Assembly: GCF_963259705.1 (NCBI RefSeq)
Contig: NC_081847.1
Coordinates: forward strand, 72,003,754-72,067,753
Origin: Myotis daubentonii
Lineage: Eukaryota; Chordata; Mammalia; Chiroptera; Vespertilionidae
DNA: 64,000 nucleotides
Direction: 5' to 3'
Shown: one piece after another, positions 1 to 10,620 of the stretch
Layout of the letters: each line of letters starts with the position of its first letter
How positions within the stretch are numbered: the stretch's first letter is position 1
Program-made: the position numbers and the translations under genes
Notes under the pieces: generated by a model
What the model was told of the DNA's origin: nothing
What the model saw: only the letters and a program-made list of their open reading frames with translations
The model's database searches: none

Positions 1-938
1 GTGAGCAATGTGCCCACTCTGTGACATCCATAGGTACCTGCAAATAGGGCTGTTTTCCTTGGGAGGTCTCGGGTGCCCACTGCCCATCCACACACACACT
101 CTACAAGACACATTTCAGTGAAGTCAGATTTAGAGACACACATGGCTTAGCATGAATTTTGTAGACGGAAAGTTGGGCCCAAGAACCTCCAAGGCCCTGC
201 GGTTCTGTGCTGCCCATCACACATTTGTGTCTGGGAGAAGGGACTGGAAAGGGACCTGGACATCTGGCTGCAGCTCCTTTGCTGCTCTTTATTAGGATGA
301 TTGTGGAATAAAGCCTTGCTCTTTATTGGCCAGTAATGTAGGCCAGCCTCTGAAATGTGAGCGGGCTGGAAAACAGGGGGAACTGGGAGGAAATCTGCTA
401 ATGACATGCACAGACCCTCTTTGATCTCAGGCTGGATTCAGAGCACAGGCCCTCTGCGCTGTGGGGAGTGCAGATAAGAGATTCCAATTCCCCTGTGGAC
501 TTTTCTGGAACGACAGAGTCGTTAGCTTTCCTTGTTTATCAAGTGAAAATAAATAGGCACAAAAATGCTTTTCCCTTCTGGATTAATTATGTATGTCCCC
601 CCATGCCTCCCCTCTCTGCCCCATCCAACGCTGGATTCATTAGATTTATTTGCCACCTTTTTTTCCTATGAAAAGATGTGGGGCAGTGGGTGAGGGGCAT
701 GGAGAAAATATGTATTGTCCTTCAGGCGATGACTCCAAAGAGCCCCTTTTCAACACTGTCCACTAGAATATTCTGCAACGACAGAAATGTTTTATATCCG
801 ACCTACCCAATATGGTAGCCACTATAGCCACTAGCCACGTGTGGCCACTGAGCGCTTGAACTCTGTGTGGACAGTGCAGTTAGTTTTATTTAATTCTCCA
901 TTAATGGGGGCCCAAGAGGAAAAAGCAAAATTCTGCAT
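1..938. other. Unassigned unique sequence
   Basis: No gene or recognisable recent repeat is seen. Short reading frames on both strands lack codon structure, domains or splice context. The AT-rich part around 530-690 is complex and not repeat-like, so it could be conserved non-coding DNA, but that is only an impression. Confidence 0.4.
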
Positions 939-939
939 T

Positions 940-1060
940 GACTTCAGACAAGTTGTATGATCTCAGGCAAGAGACTCAAGTTTCTTAACGTGGGAGTAAT
1001 AATGGTGGTCATCCATGTGATAGGGCCTGGCACATGGTCAGTATTCATGCAGTAGTGATG
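940..1060 (+). repeat. MIR-like SINE fragment
   Basis: A degraded match to the MIR 3' half is visible: the run of words for splicing-neutral 'cctcagtttc' is weak, but the 'gcctggcacatggtcagtattcatgca' type end is recognisable. It is short and diverged, so family assignment is tentative. Confidence 0.4.
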
Positions 1061-1456
1061 CATGTCATGGGTTGTGGCATGTAGTCAGTACTTATGCATG
1101 ATGCCTATGTTTACTGTTGAGTATTGCTCCCCAGATCTCAGATTGCCTATTGGCCACTCTTTACTTAGCCAAACTTTTGCTTCCCTTTAAGCCAAGCTCA
1201 GCCTTAGTCAGGGCAGAGAAGAGGACAAGAAAGAAAACTAGAGATTGGGGAGTGGAGTTTCCTGGTGCAGAGCCTGAGTTGAATTTCAAAGTCCTGCTGC
1301 TCAGACCTCAGGTGTGTTTGAGAAGCCATGGCAGGCGTTAGGGGTCCTCCCCAGTGAGAATCTCGTGGATCATCCCTTTGATCAGTCTGCCCTGCCTTTG
1401 TACTGAGATGTTCAGGTCTTTCCAAAATAAACACTGATGTGTCTGGGGAGAATGTA

Positions 1457-1551
1457 GATTTCTGAGGCAGACACAGCTGAAGTTGAACTTCAGTTTAATT
1501 CCACTGTCACTTGGATAAATAACGTAACCTCTTTGACCCTCAATTTTCTTA
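1457..1551 (+). repeat. MIR SINE, left part (split by Helitron)
   Basis: This resembles the MIR core: a 'cacttggataaataacgt' stretch, then 'cctctttgaccctcaatttt' and 'cttatct'. It stops abruptly where a Helitron begins, and the same MIR resumes at 2272 in the same orientation and register ('ataataatag', then 'gcgcctggcccacagtgagt', then 'gctcagtaagtg'). The Helitron therefore landed inside an existing MIR. Confidence 0.75.
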
Positions 1552-2271
1552 TCTACACTAATAAAAGAGAAAAATGGTAATTGGCGTACGATGATACCCT
1601 TTTCATTGGCTAATCAGGGCTATATGCAAATTAACTGCCAACTAAGATTGGCAGTTAACTGCCAACAAGATGGTGGTTAATTTGCATATGTAGGCACAAT
1701 GCAGGGAGGCGAAAGGGAAAGCAGGAAGAAGCCCCCTGCCACTGACAGTGATCGGAAACCCAGGGGGGAGCTAAGAACTGGGGGGCAGGGCAAAGGCGGC
1801 CCTGGGGCTGCCTTTGCCCTGCCCCCCAGCCATGATCGAAGAATCAGGCGCCTTTTCCACCCTGGCCAGTGATAGCAGGAAGTAGGGGTGGAGCCAGCGA
1901 TGGGAGCTGGGCACGGTTGAAGCTGGCAGTCCCAGGAGCTAGGGGCCCCTTGCCTGGGCCTAAAGCGGAGCCCACGATCGCGGGGCCGCTGCAGCTGTGG
2001 GTCCCCACTGCCCGGGCCGGACGCCTAGGCCAGAGGCATCAGGCCTGGGCTGGGGGCAGAACCAGTGATGGGGGGAAATGAGGGTCCCCTGCCCAGGCCT
2101 GACGCCTCTGTCAGAGGCATCAGGCCTGGGCAAGGGGCCGATCCTGCGATTGGAGGGTGATGGGGGTCAACACCTGAGGGCTCCCAGTATGTGAGAGGGG
2201 GCAGGCTGGGGTGAGGGACACTCCCCCCCGCCCCACACCCAGTGCACGAATTTCGTGCACCGGGCCCCTAG
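1552..2271 (+). mobile_element. Non-autonomous Helitron (HeliBat type)
   Basis: The 720-bp element starts with TC and reads into the HeliBat-like 'actaataaaagag' motif. It ends in CTAG at 2268-2271. Eleven bases or so upstream of the end is a 19-nt palindrome (2242-2260) with 9-bp arms around a single T, the expected 3' hairpin. It lies between A (1551) and T (2272), as expected for Helitron A|T insertion without duplication. The interior is GC-rich and has no Rep/helicase reading frame, so mobility would need enzymes supplied elsewhere. The 70-residue frame inside it is not a gene. Its 5' end matches the 5' end of the Helitron at 29976-30601. Confidence 0.9.
1779..1828. repeat. Perfect inverted repeat inside the Helitron
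   Basis: Bases 1779-1797 and 1810-1828 are exact 19-nt reverse complements around a 12-nt loop. The arms are G/C-rich (six Gs opening the left arm). This is an internal stem separate from the terminal hairpin at 2242-2260. Confidence 0.85.
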
Positions 2272-2382
2272 TTTATAATAATAGAATCTACCACAAAGAT
2301 ATACCAGTAATGATATAATACAACTAAATTATTTAGCACAGCGCCTGGCCCACAGTGAGTGCTCAGTAAGTGTTAGTTGTTG
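2272..2382 (+). repeat. MIR SINE, right part
   Basis: This continues the MIR interrupted at 1551. The 'ataataatag' core-to-tail transition and the late MIR motif of 'gcgcctggcccacagtgag' followed by 'gctcagtaagtgttag' are visible. Joined to 1457-1551 it makes one near full-length MIR in plus orientation. Confidence 0.75.
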
Positions 2383-2985
2383 TCCCCTGTGACGGTGTGT
2401 CGTGGATGCTGGCATCTGCCTCCTGATTTCCCCTTCAGGCACCAGGAACTCACTCCCAGCAGCTGGGAGCATTTGCTGCTGACAGTGCACAGCTGAGCCC
2501 CTTCACCACAATTGCCCTCTGTGGAAGGAAGGTACCTCGCCCCAGATCACACCCCTTTCCTGTGACAGCCCATATCCAATAACTATTTTTAAGATTGCTT
2601 GATGTGAGGGTACAAGGGCCTGATACCTTTGTCTCAACTCAGGACAGCCCTCAGGGCCATCCAAGGTTGAGAGCTTCCTGGATGCTCCGCTGAGGCCTCT
2701 GTGGTGACTGCATAGCAACATGACTTCCCGTCTGCATCCTGCTTCCTTTGTCCTTTATGGTGCTGGTCCTCATTAGACCTCCTGCGTGCAAATCTCTTCG
2801 GAGTCTGTTTCCCAGGGAAGCTGACCTAAGATGAAGTATGTGCTTTTCCCCTTCGTCCATTTGAGAGTTGCTGTGCTAAATGTGCTAATTCCCCCCCCAC
2901 CCCCCACAGTGAACTTCCTTCTTTCTGACTCCCAAACCCAGCCACACCCTGCTCCACACTGCCTCCCACCACAGGAAGGCTGCTG
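2383..2985. other. Unassigned unique sequence
   Basis: Mixed-composition DNA with a short C-run near 2891-2906. I see no gene, no recent transposon and no simple repeat of note. Reading frames on the minus strand here are short and featureless. Confidence 0.35.
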
Positions 2986-2989
2986 CACT

Positions 2990-3600
2990 CCCTAATTAAA
3001 AGCCTGCGTGTGGTCCTTCACAACCTCAAGGTTAAGTCCAACCTCGTTAGCATGGTTTTCCAGGTTCTTTCCAACCAGAGCCCAGTGGATCTTTCTAGAT
3101 TCATTTTATCTAACTCCTCATCTTTTCATCAGAAGCACCGTCCTCACTGCATAACAGAGGTTTGCTCATGTTATACTGCATGTGCCATTTTCTCTGCTGG
3201 AAATGTCCTTTCCCTATTTTCTGCTATTGGAATGGCCTTTTCCCCCCCCTGCTAGGAAAACCCCAGCTTTCCTCTCAAATTCAATTCCTATGTCAAAGTC
3301 ATTTAGTGGGTCTTATTAATCTGTGGAGCATTATATATGCCTAGTGTCTATAAAGTGCTCCCTCTCCTCCTGTAGAGGAGATAGAGATGCAAGCTCCCTC
3401 CCCAAGCTTCTGATGCATCATATTCCAAACTCTTGTCACAGTGTATCATAATGTGTCGGTGTAACATCATCTTCTCCCCATCATGCATATCTCTTATTTT
3501 CACTTCCTGCTCAACCCAATGTCTGGCACATAGTAGGTGCTCAATTCATGTAAGGTCCTCAGTTCATAGTAGGTGCTTGATAAATTATAGTGGAGGAAAA
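2990..3600 (+). repeat. L2 LINE 3' end
   Basis: The text follows the L2 3' UTR order: a 'ccttcacaacctcaaggtta' segment, 'ctgctggaaatgtcctttcc', a stretch on bringing samples together ('ctttcctctcaaattcaatt'), and a terminal 'ggcacatagtaggtgctcaa' tail that appears twice at the end. Divergence is high, as expected for a mammal-wide repeat. Boundaries are approximate. Confidence 0.6.
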
Positions 3601-3626
3601 AAGATAAAAGGACAGAAGGTATTTTA

Positions 3627-4140
3627 GTTAGGATGTGCTAGGTTATGCTTCAGTAATAAAGGATCCCCCATAATAAATGACTTCCAAATCTCAGTGAACT
3701 ACAACTACAACAATTCTTTTGATCCATGTTCCAGATCCATCAGGGGTTGGCTGTGTCTCTACACTACATGAGCTTTAATCTGTTCCTCAAGCCGATGGAA
3801 TAGCTTCTACCTGGGGAATAGGAGGTCTGTGACACAGAGAAAAGGCTGACATGGATAACCATGAACTGGATCTTAAGCTTAACCTGGAAATGACACATGG
3901 CTGTCCATGTTTAATGGGCCAAGGCCGGTCACATTGCCACTCCTGAGTTCAGTAGATGGGGCTGTATCGTCTATTAGGAAAGATGCTAGAGATCACGTGG
4001 CCACGCCTCTTCCTCCTGGGACAGGGATGTCTAATCTTCCTCCAGGGAGAAGCACCCCAAGTCACCTGGGCAAGCCGCATATCAGTGGGGTGGGTGAGGT
4101 AAACCTGCAGCAGCAAGAGTCTTGAACAATAGAATATGAA
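3627..4140 (+). repeat. Ancient interspersed repeat, family not named (copy A)
   Basis: It begins with 'ttaggatgtgctaggttatg' and a 'cttcagtaataa' motif. Later come 'cctggaaatgacacatggct' and 'catttaatgggccaaggccg'-like segments typical of one mammal-wide repeat whose name I cannot recall with certainty. A second, shorter copy of its start lies at 36630-36770. I describe it as an ancient LTR or DNA transposon remnant. Confidence 0.5.
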
Positions 4141-5640
4141 ATTCTGTATAGTGAAAAGAAGAACACAGTGGTATCCCAAGCTAATTGCCCAAGGGTCTTT
4201 TGGTGTCAGTTCAGAATGCCTGCTATGGAAGGTAGGAGAAGGGACCGCCACATGGTGCATCTGATTGTTTCTGGAAGCTGTCATTGTTGGGTGTGATGCC
4301 AGTCTCTGCAACCGATGCTAATGATGAAACCCTTCTAGTCACGGCTGGCCATTGGTGGTCTGTATGCCCGACTTAACTGTATCTCACCAGCAGCTGGTGG
4401 ACCATGGAGACCCTTGATGGACAGCTGCTCCATGTAATTTCTGGGCCTGTAACTTGTTTGGAGCTGTCAGGGGCCAGACAGAGGGACTGCTGTGCTATCA
4501 TGGCTTTGAAAAACACCTTTTTAAAGGCTTGTTCCAATCAGTCACAGGATGGAATAAATTGTGGAAGGAGCTGATACCCTGACAGGGCAGACCGCGTGGT
4601 TTGGAGGTGGACGTCAAAGCTCGCACCTCTGTGCAGGCAGCTGAGAGGAGGCACTGATGGATGACCGCGCCCGCTCTCATGCTTTCCTGCTCTGACCTGG
4701 AGATGCACAGCTCTGCTGGGTGGGGGACTCAGGGGGGTCATGCATAGGGAAATGGCCAGGAGGAGCCTGACCGCATGCCTTCCAGACCTCTGGACCCTCT
4801 CATATACCACCCACTGCCTCCTCCTTGTTCCATTTCACTTATGTTTCCTAGCCTGGCCCCTGTTTCAGTTCTCATTTTGCTCTCAGACTTGTCATTTCCT
4901 GGAGGTTTTCTCAGGCTTAGCCTTTGTTGCTTATAAGGCATTTAGATCAGATCCCGCTCTCTCTGCATTCGGCCCCCAGGGATCTGCATCTTGCCTGAGG
5001 CTCTGGGATGCTCAGGCTGAGGGAAGTAGCACTCAGCATCTCCTTTGGTGGTCTGAGGCCTCTCTCCAGCGCTTTACCCTTAAGGATACTTCATGACCCC
5101 AGCCTGTCTCCCCTGAAATATTAGACCTCTGGAGGGTCAGACCATGGAGCTCAAGTCATTTTAAGAAGGGATTGGTTAAAACGTTCAATTTCTTTCTTTA
5201 GGACTAGGATAAACCTTGAGGGATGACGGTGCAGGATGGTAGAAGCTTCCAGAGCTACACTGAGTAAGAGAGGACACTTTATTTACTACAGTTTAGGGAA
5301 GTTTGTAAGTTTTTTCCTAGGACAATAATTGCTGTGCATCAGGTTTAAAGGGCAAAGCACAGGCAGAGGAGGAAATCCAAGGAGGAATGCCTGTGTCCCA
5401 CAGCCTCTGAAGGAGCCTGAGGTCTTTTGTGAGGAGGAAGGACATGCCTGATGACTGTGGGGCCTCTGTTCTCTGTTACTTCATGGGAGGGGCAGGGACA
5501 GGTGTGATAGTTTAGGGACATGCGCAGTGACTCTTGTTGCTTTGGGACTTGATCATCTTCCCTTTTATGTCTCATTAAAAACAAACATCTGAATTCAGAA
5601 AATTCTGGCCTGTATCACTTTCCTTTTAACAGAAATCTTC
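4141..5640. other. Unassigned unique sequence
   Basis: No gene or clear repeat. The longest frames (118 codons at 4740-5096 plus, 90 codons at 4538-4810 minus) overlap each other on opposite strands and have no recognisable domain, repeats or splice pattern. They look like chance openings. Confidence 0.4.
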
Positions 5641-5644
5641 CTTC

Positions 5645-5696
5645 TTTCCTTCCTTCCTTCCTTCCTTCCTTCCTTCCTTCCTTCCTTCCTTCCTTC
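5645..5696. repeat. (TTCC)n microsatellite
   Basis: A near-perfect tetranucleotide run of about 13 units directly abuts the T-rich tail end of a minus-strand Ves SINE. It probably expanded from the A-rich tail on the other strand. Confidence 0.95.
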
Positions 5697-5901
5697 AAAA
5701 TATATTTCTTTATTAATTTCAGAGAGGAAGGAAGGAGAAATAGACACATCAATGATGAGAATCATTGATTAGCTGCCTCCTGCACACCCCCTATTGGGGA
5801 TTGAGCCCGCAACCTGGGCATGTGCTCTTGACCAGAATCAAACACAGGACCCTTCAATCTGAAGGCCGATGCTCTATCCACTGAGCAAAACTGGCCAAGG
5901 C
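5697..5901 (-). repeat. Ves SINE (tRNA-derived), minus strand
   Basis: On the minus strand it opens with 'gccttggccagttttgctca' and 'gtggatagagcatcggcctt', the tRNA-like head with A box. It then has the 'ggttgcgggctcaatcccca' B-box area, 'gtgcaggaggcagct', 'atcaatgattctcatcattg' and an A/T-rich tail. This is the standard Ves layout of vesper bats at near full length. Confidence 0.92.
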
Positions 5902-6093
5902 AAAATCACTGTTTCTTAAAGAGAAGGACACTATGAGATGGAAATGATGGAGGGGCTGAGTGCCATTCTTTAGAGGTTCAGGAAGAGAGCAGACCTGGCT
6001 CTGAGATTTAACTCTTGACCAGAGAAACTGGCAGTTTTAATGCTCTCCTGGGACTGTGTGGACAATGTAAATAAGTTATATGTGTAGTTAAAG

Positions 6094-6500
6094 TATTAGT
6101 TTGCTGTGGCTGCCATGACAAAATACCGCAGACTGGGTGGCTTGGCTTAAATAACACAAATTTATTTTCTTACAGTTCTGGAGGATAGTAGTCTAAGATC
6201 AAGGCGTGAGCAGGTGGTTTCTCCTGAGGCCTCTCCCCTTGGCTTGCAGACGGCCACCTTCTTGCGGAGTCCTCACATGGTCTTTTCTCTCTTCACACAC
6301 CCCTGGTGTCTCTTTTTGTGTCCAAATTCCCTCTTCTTAGAAGAACACCAGTCAGATTGGATTAGGCCCCTCCTAATGACCTTCTTTTAACTTAGTCACT
6401 TCTTTAAAGGCCCTTGGTCCAAATGCAGTCACAATCTGAAGTACTGGGAGTTAGGGCCTTACCATATGAATTTTGAGGGACACATTTTCGCTTTCACAGT
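6094..6500 (-). repeat. MaLR LTR (MST/MLT1-like), minus strand
   Basis: The plus-strand order 'tattagtttgctgtggctgc', 'actgggtggcttggcttaaa', 'tttattttcttacagttctg', 'cagattggattaggccc', 'caaatgcagtcacaatctga' and 'ccatatgaattttgag' is the reverse complement of a MaLR (ERVL-MaLR) solo LTR. It is about 400 bp with both ends present. It is an old, non-coding copy. Confidence 0.85.
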
Positions 6501-7118
6501 TAGGTAGCATGTACTCTGGAAGACCGAAACACCCAACTGGAGCAAGTTCTCCTGGACAGGCCCCTCCTGTATGCAACCTCCTTGTCATTGTTGGCATTCC
6601 TCAGTGAAGGTCAGCAGAGAGCCCTCCCAAGGTGGGTGCCCAGCGTGGTGAGAGGACTGGGATCCAAGCCAATGGAAGGGATGCTGAAGTCCTGGGCACG
6701 GGTCACCTCAGAGAGATAAGACAGGAGAGGACATTGTAGTTGTCAGTAGAACTTTGACGAGCTGTTTTCAGAAAGTTCTTTGTGTTTGTGAAAGGTATTC
6801 TGGGTGGGTAGGTTAAAGTCCTGGGAAGCAAATCTTAAGGTAAGAAGGGAACCCTGGTTGCCTCTCCATTTCCAAGTGCTCTGTAAGCTGTTAAGCACCA
6901 CAGAAGCCAACATGTTGCTAAGATTTTCACCAACAGAGTAAAAGGATGAGCTATTACCTGAAAATCAGGATCCCTGGATTATTGAACTTTTCGACACAAT
7001 TGTATTTGCTTATCTGCAATTGCAGCAGATCAGCAACCATAACGCACCTCCTACACATCAGGCATGGAAGTCTCCCCACTAGACTTGCGCTGTCTGGGGA
7101 GAGCAGGTCACCCAGTAA
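6501..7118. other. Unassigned unique sequence
   Basis: No gene or recognisable repeat. Ordinary mixed-composition DNA. Confidence 0.35.
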
Positions 7119-7500
7119 ATGAGGTGTCAGGGGAAACCCAGGCCACTAAAGGCTCTGGGGTCACAGAAGGCTCTGACTATGTTTGTGGCAGTCAGGGAAG
7201 GCATTGGAGAGGTGCTGTTGGAACGATCTTTTAAAGAGTTTTTGAATTTTCACGTTGGCAAAGAAGAGCATGAGGACTGTATGCACAGAAGGTCAGAGGC
7301 GAGACGTATATGTGAGGCCCTGGCACCCGGGGCTGCAGAGTCGATCTCCTGGGGGTGGGTGGGCACCGAAGCTGGAGTGGTTGGCCGGCGTGAGGTTGTG
7401 TGGAGCCTTGTACGCCGGCCTGAGAAGGGGCAGTGCAGGTGCTCTGAGAGGGGCCTCCTTCCCAGTTTGGGGGACCTAACCCTGGACGCTGGGCAGGACA
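7119..7500 (-). repeat. L2-like fragment, minus strand
   Basis: Phrases such as 'ggcagtcagggaaggcattg', 'gaggccctggcacccg' and 'tgtggagccttgtac' recall the antisense of the L2 3' region ('ggaaggcctctctgagga', 'agggccttgtaggcc'). Strongly diverged. A 164-codon frame crossing it has no domain and runs into an L1 tail, so it is not a gene. Confidence 0.4.
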
Positions 7501-7532
7501 GCATTTCTATTAATGTCTATGATTTTATCATT

Positions 7533-7770
7533 TTTTTTTATTGCTTAAAGTATTACAAAGGGTATTACATATGTGTCCATTCCCCCCCCCCCCGACCTAG
7601 ACAGTCCCCTTAGCCTCCCCTATCCCCCAGTGTCTTATGTCCATTGGTTATGCTTATATGGCATACAAGTCCTTTGGTTGATCTCTTACCCCCCTACCTC
7701 CTGCCCCCCAACCCTCCCCGGCCTTCTTGCTGCAGTTTGACAATCTGTTTGAGGCAGCTCTGCCTCTGTA
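7533..7770 (-). mobile_element. 5'-truncated young L1 (3' UTR only), minus strand
   Basis: Read on the minus strand this is the last roughly 240 bp of the same L1 subfamily as the full-length element at 38683-45830: 'cagaggcagagctgcctcaa', the G-rich tract, 'ataagcataaccaatggaca' and the A-rich end. It is flanked by a perfect 15-bp target-site duplication, tatgattttatcatt, at 7518-7532 and 7771-7785. That shows L1 retrotransposition with severe 5' truncation, recent enough for an intact duplication. Confidence 0.93.
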
Positions 7771-7874
7771 TATGATTTTATCATTAAAACCACTCCACTT
7801 ACACGTTTTCAGGGGCATATTTGGTTCTCAGGGGAATGTTTTGGAGACACTGCACCAGTGCTAGTCGTAATCCT

Positions 7875-8070
7875 GATGCTAAATACTACTAGTGCTGTGA
7901 TTGTGTGTCCAGCCCCCTGACGAACACTGTCCATGCACCCTCTCATCTTACCCTCAGGACAGCCCTGTAAGGTAAGCACTGACACTGCCGTGTCATACGG
8001 AGAGGGAGTAACTTGCCCACGTCCTCCCAGCAGCCGGTGGCAGGCCGGGCTTTATCCCCACGGTGTGCTC
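7875..8070 (+). repeat. MIR-like SINE fragment
   Basis: MIR-type words are recognisable: 'catcttaccctcaggacagc', then a 'gagggagtaacttgcccacg' stretch and 'cagccggtggcaggccggg'. Diverged and of approximate extent. Confidence 0.5.
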
Positions 8071-9621
8071 AGTCTCGCTGCGCCATGGTGCTGCAAAGAC
8101 TGCGAGGCCTGGCAACTTGCTGCTTCCTTGGAGCTGCATCCACTGGCAAGCAGCAGAGCCGAGATGCCAAGTGACCCAGGGGCATTAAGAGTCCCCCGGG
8201 AACGAAATGTGAAGGAAGAAAACCTGTGTTTACCAGAATGTTTGTCTCTGGGGGAAGCTCTGTGGGGCGGGAAGGGACACTTCGGTAAGACATCTGGAGT
8301 AGAGAGTGAGGTCAAGAGGCGATCTCAAGTAAGAAGAAATAGCCTTTGAAGCCTCCTTTTAAGGAGGAGAGGGGTCGGGAGGACCGCGGGCTGTGCTGTG
8401 GAGCAGGTGACGTGGGCTTGGGCTGGAGCTGAAGTGAGCTGGAGGGGGGTGAGGGGAGGGAAGGAGAGGGGCAGCCTGTGCCACTAGGTCCTTGCTCAGG
8501 CAGTTCGCTGTCTCTCCTCTAAATAAACGTTGACAAATACTCAAAGAACATCGGCATGAAGAGGTGCCAAGTAACCAGTCGGCCTGGGGTGCCCACATGT
8601 CTCAGTTCCCCTGGGGAAGGCAGGCGATGATGCAATTGGGAAGTGAAACGGGCTTTCTGGGGCTCAGTGAACAGGAGAGCCGGCCAGTGTGGGCAGCCCA
8701 TCCGGCCCCCAGGGAAGTGTCCCTCAGCGTGTTTGTCAGCGGAGATCGGCACTTGGCTTTCCTCCGTGTGGCTCTGCCGTGGACCTGGCGCCTCTTCCCT
8801 GCACACAGACGGTGCAGGGAGCGGCGTGAGCTGAGTGCCGCAGCAGCCACTTTGTGGGCCCATCTGGAGCCTGGAGCAGCAGACCCTGGCGGGGATGCTT
8901 CAGGTCACATCTAAGTTGGGACACAAAATCGGTCCATGTTATTCATGCAACAGAAGCTAAAAGATCAACCCAGTTTGGGAAGCTGGCTCACTCGGAGGTG
9001 GGGGCAGTTTTCCACCAGGGTGGGGACTGGTCCTGCAGACTTGGTGTTGTGGAGATCCCAGGAGTCATCAGGCACAGAAGTGCTTCTCCGCGTGAGGCTG
9101 CTGATGTCAAGGTCAAAGTATAAGTTCTCCTTTGGGAAGGGCCAGGCTGCAAGTTGCAAGGACCCGTCCTCTGCTGTGAGGGCCTTTGCTCCGTGCCATC
9201 TTGCCATGGCTGGGCATCCTTACCCTTGGGCGCCAGGGAGTCTAGTACATCCTTACCTAACCCCCTTACTTAACTCCCTCCTGGGTCCAGTGTAGCCAGA
9301 TCTCCTACTCTTCAAAACAGGCCCCGGCCAGGCAGAGGTTAAGCCGTGGAACTGCTCCTGCCTGGCATCTCTTGCCCGTTCTTGCCCATTCTCGCCAGCT
9401 CTGATATTCACCCCATTCGGACCTTGATGCCATGTGAGGAGACAGTAAGTACAAGACTTCCTTGTGTCAGAGGACTCTTGTGAAAATCTCCATCCAATGC
9501 AAACATTGGGCCCATTGCACTCAATGCCCTAACTTTCTGAGCTTACGTGCCACCCATTCTGTCCCTAGTGCGCCGAGGAATTCACAATGTTTATTCCCAT
9601 GAGTTATCTCATGATCTAGAA
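8071..9621. other. Unassigned, partly GC-rich unique sequence
   Basis: About 1.5 kb with many overlapping short frames on both strands around 8519-8924, which is what GC-rich DNA with few stops gives by chance. CpG density does not look island-like and no splice-bounded exon is convincing. I see no transposon until the hAT MITE at 9622. Confidence 0.4.
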
Positions 9622-9839
9622 CAGGGGTGGGCAAACTTTTTGACTCGAGGGCCACAATGGGTTCGTAAACTGGACCGGAGGGCCGGAACAAAAGCATGGA
9701 TGGAGTGTTTGTGTGAACTAATATAAATTCAAAGTAAACATCATTACATAAAAGGGTATGGTCTTTTTTTTTTTTTTTTAGTTTTATTCATTTCAAACGG
9801 GCTGGCTCCGGCCCACAGGCCGTAGTTTGCCCACGGCTT
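9622..9839 (+). mobile_element. Non-autonomous hAT MITE (family 1)
   Basis: Terminal inverted repeats read 'caggggtgggcaaac' at the left and the complement 'gtttgcccacggctt' at the right. The 8-bp flanks are atctagaa (9614-9621) and atctagac (9840-9847), a hAT-type duplication with one mismatch. It has no transposase frame. The interior 'gagggccacaatgggttc' is shared with copies at 33954 and, in reverse with a deletion, 25495. Confidence 0.92.
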
Positions 9840-9929
9840 ATCTAGACTCAGCTAGTTGCTTGCTCAGTATCAGTTCTTCCCTTATTCCTCAATCAACAAT
9901 CCTGGATTTGTTGCATGATTTGTCTAGCT

Positions 9930-10162
9930 CAGTGATGGCAAACCTATGACATGCGTGTCAGAGGTGACACGTGAACTCATTTTTTTTGGTTGATTTTTTC
10001 TTTGTTAAATGGCATTTAAATATATAAAATAAATATCACAAATATGTCTTTGTTTTACTATGGTTGCAAATATCAAAAAATTTCTATATGTGACATGGCA
10101 CTAGAGTTAAGTTAGGGTTTTTCAAAATGCTGTCATGCCGAGCTCAGAAGATATCATCACTG
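9930..10162 (+). mobile_element. Non-autonomous hAT MITE (family 2)
   Basis: It starts 'cagtgatggcaaacctatga' and ends with 'catcactg'. It is bounded by a perfect 8-bp duplication, gtctagct, at 9922-9929 and 10163-10170. The interior is AT-rich with no coding capacity. The family differs from the 9622 element in everything but the hAT-like ends. Confidence 0.92.
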
Positions 10163-10445
10163 GTCTAGCTGAAGCGCTCCATTTCCCAGCCATCCTTGCA
10201 GAATGAGTAACCATGTGACGCAGGTCTGGCCAATGAGATGGAAGAAGCAGCTGTTGGCTGAGGCTTCCAAGAGAGTCCCTCACAGGTCTGGCCCCCTCAG
10301 CAGGATGACTTCCGATGTCCTTTTCCTTGCTCCTTCCTGCTGACTGGAACAGGGACACCATCCTGGAGCTGGAGCCGTCTCCTGTGACCACGGAGACACC
10401 AGGAGGAAAAGAGAATTGCGGAGCCCTCAGCTTGACAACTGAAAG

Positions 10446-10543
10446 CAGTGGTCCTCAACCTTGGCTGCACATTAGAATCACCTGGGAATCTTGTTAAAAT
10501 CCTGGTTTCTGGGCCTCATCCTCCAGACATTCTGTTTCCTTGT
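10446..10543 (+). repeat. MER5A-like hAT-Charlie fragment
   Basis: The start 'cagtggtcctcaaccttggc' and the following 'gcacattagaatcacctggg' match the MER5A 5' half. The palindromic right half is missing or eroded. Ancient mammal-wide MITE. Confidence 0.8.
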
Positions 10544-10548
10544 TACCA

Positions 10549-10620
10549 GTACTATTATTTTGTATTAGTTTTAGGTGTACAGTATAGTTGCTAGACAATC
10601 ATATACTTTACAATGACCTA
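10549..10620 (-). repeat. Old L1 3' UTR fragment
   Basis: The segment 'ttttaggtgtacagtatagt' followed by 'caatcatatactttacaatg' resembles the reverse complement of an old L1 3' UTR. A nearly identical 70-bp block recurs at 11325-11400, about 780 bp away. Confidence 0.5.

Noticed and set aside
5645..5696. CRISPR-like or satellite array
   Set aside because: Simple tetranucleotide microsatellite; there are no spacers. No CRISPR-like structure exists anywhere in the window.
7119..7613. 164-codon plus frame
   Set aside because: Runs from L2-like sequence into an inserted L1 tail and its poly-C; an opposing frame overlaps it. No domain.
8519..8924. Cluster of overlapping frames, possible exon or CpG island
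   Set aside because: GC-rich DNA with few stops on both strands; CpGs are not dense and no splice-bounded conserved frame is apparent.
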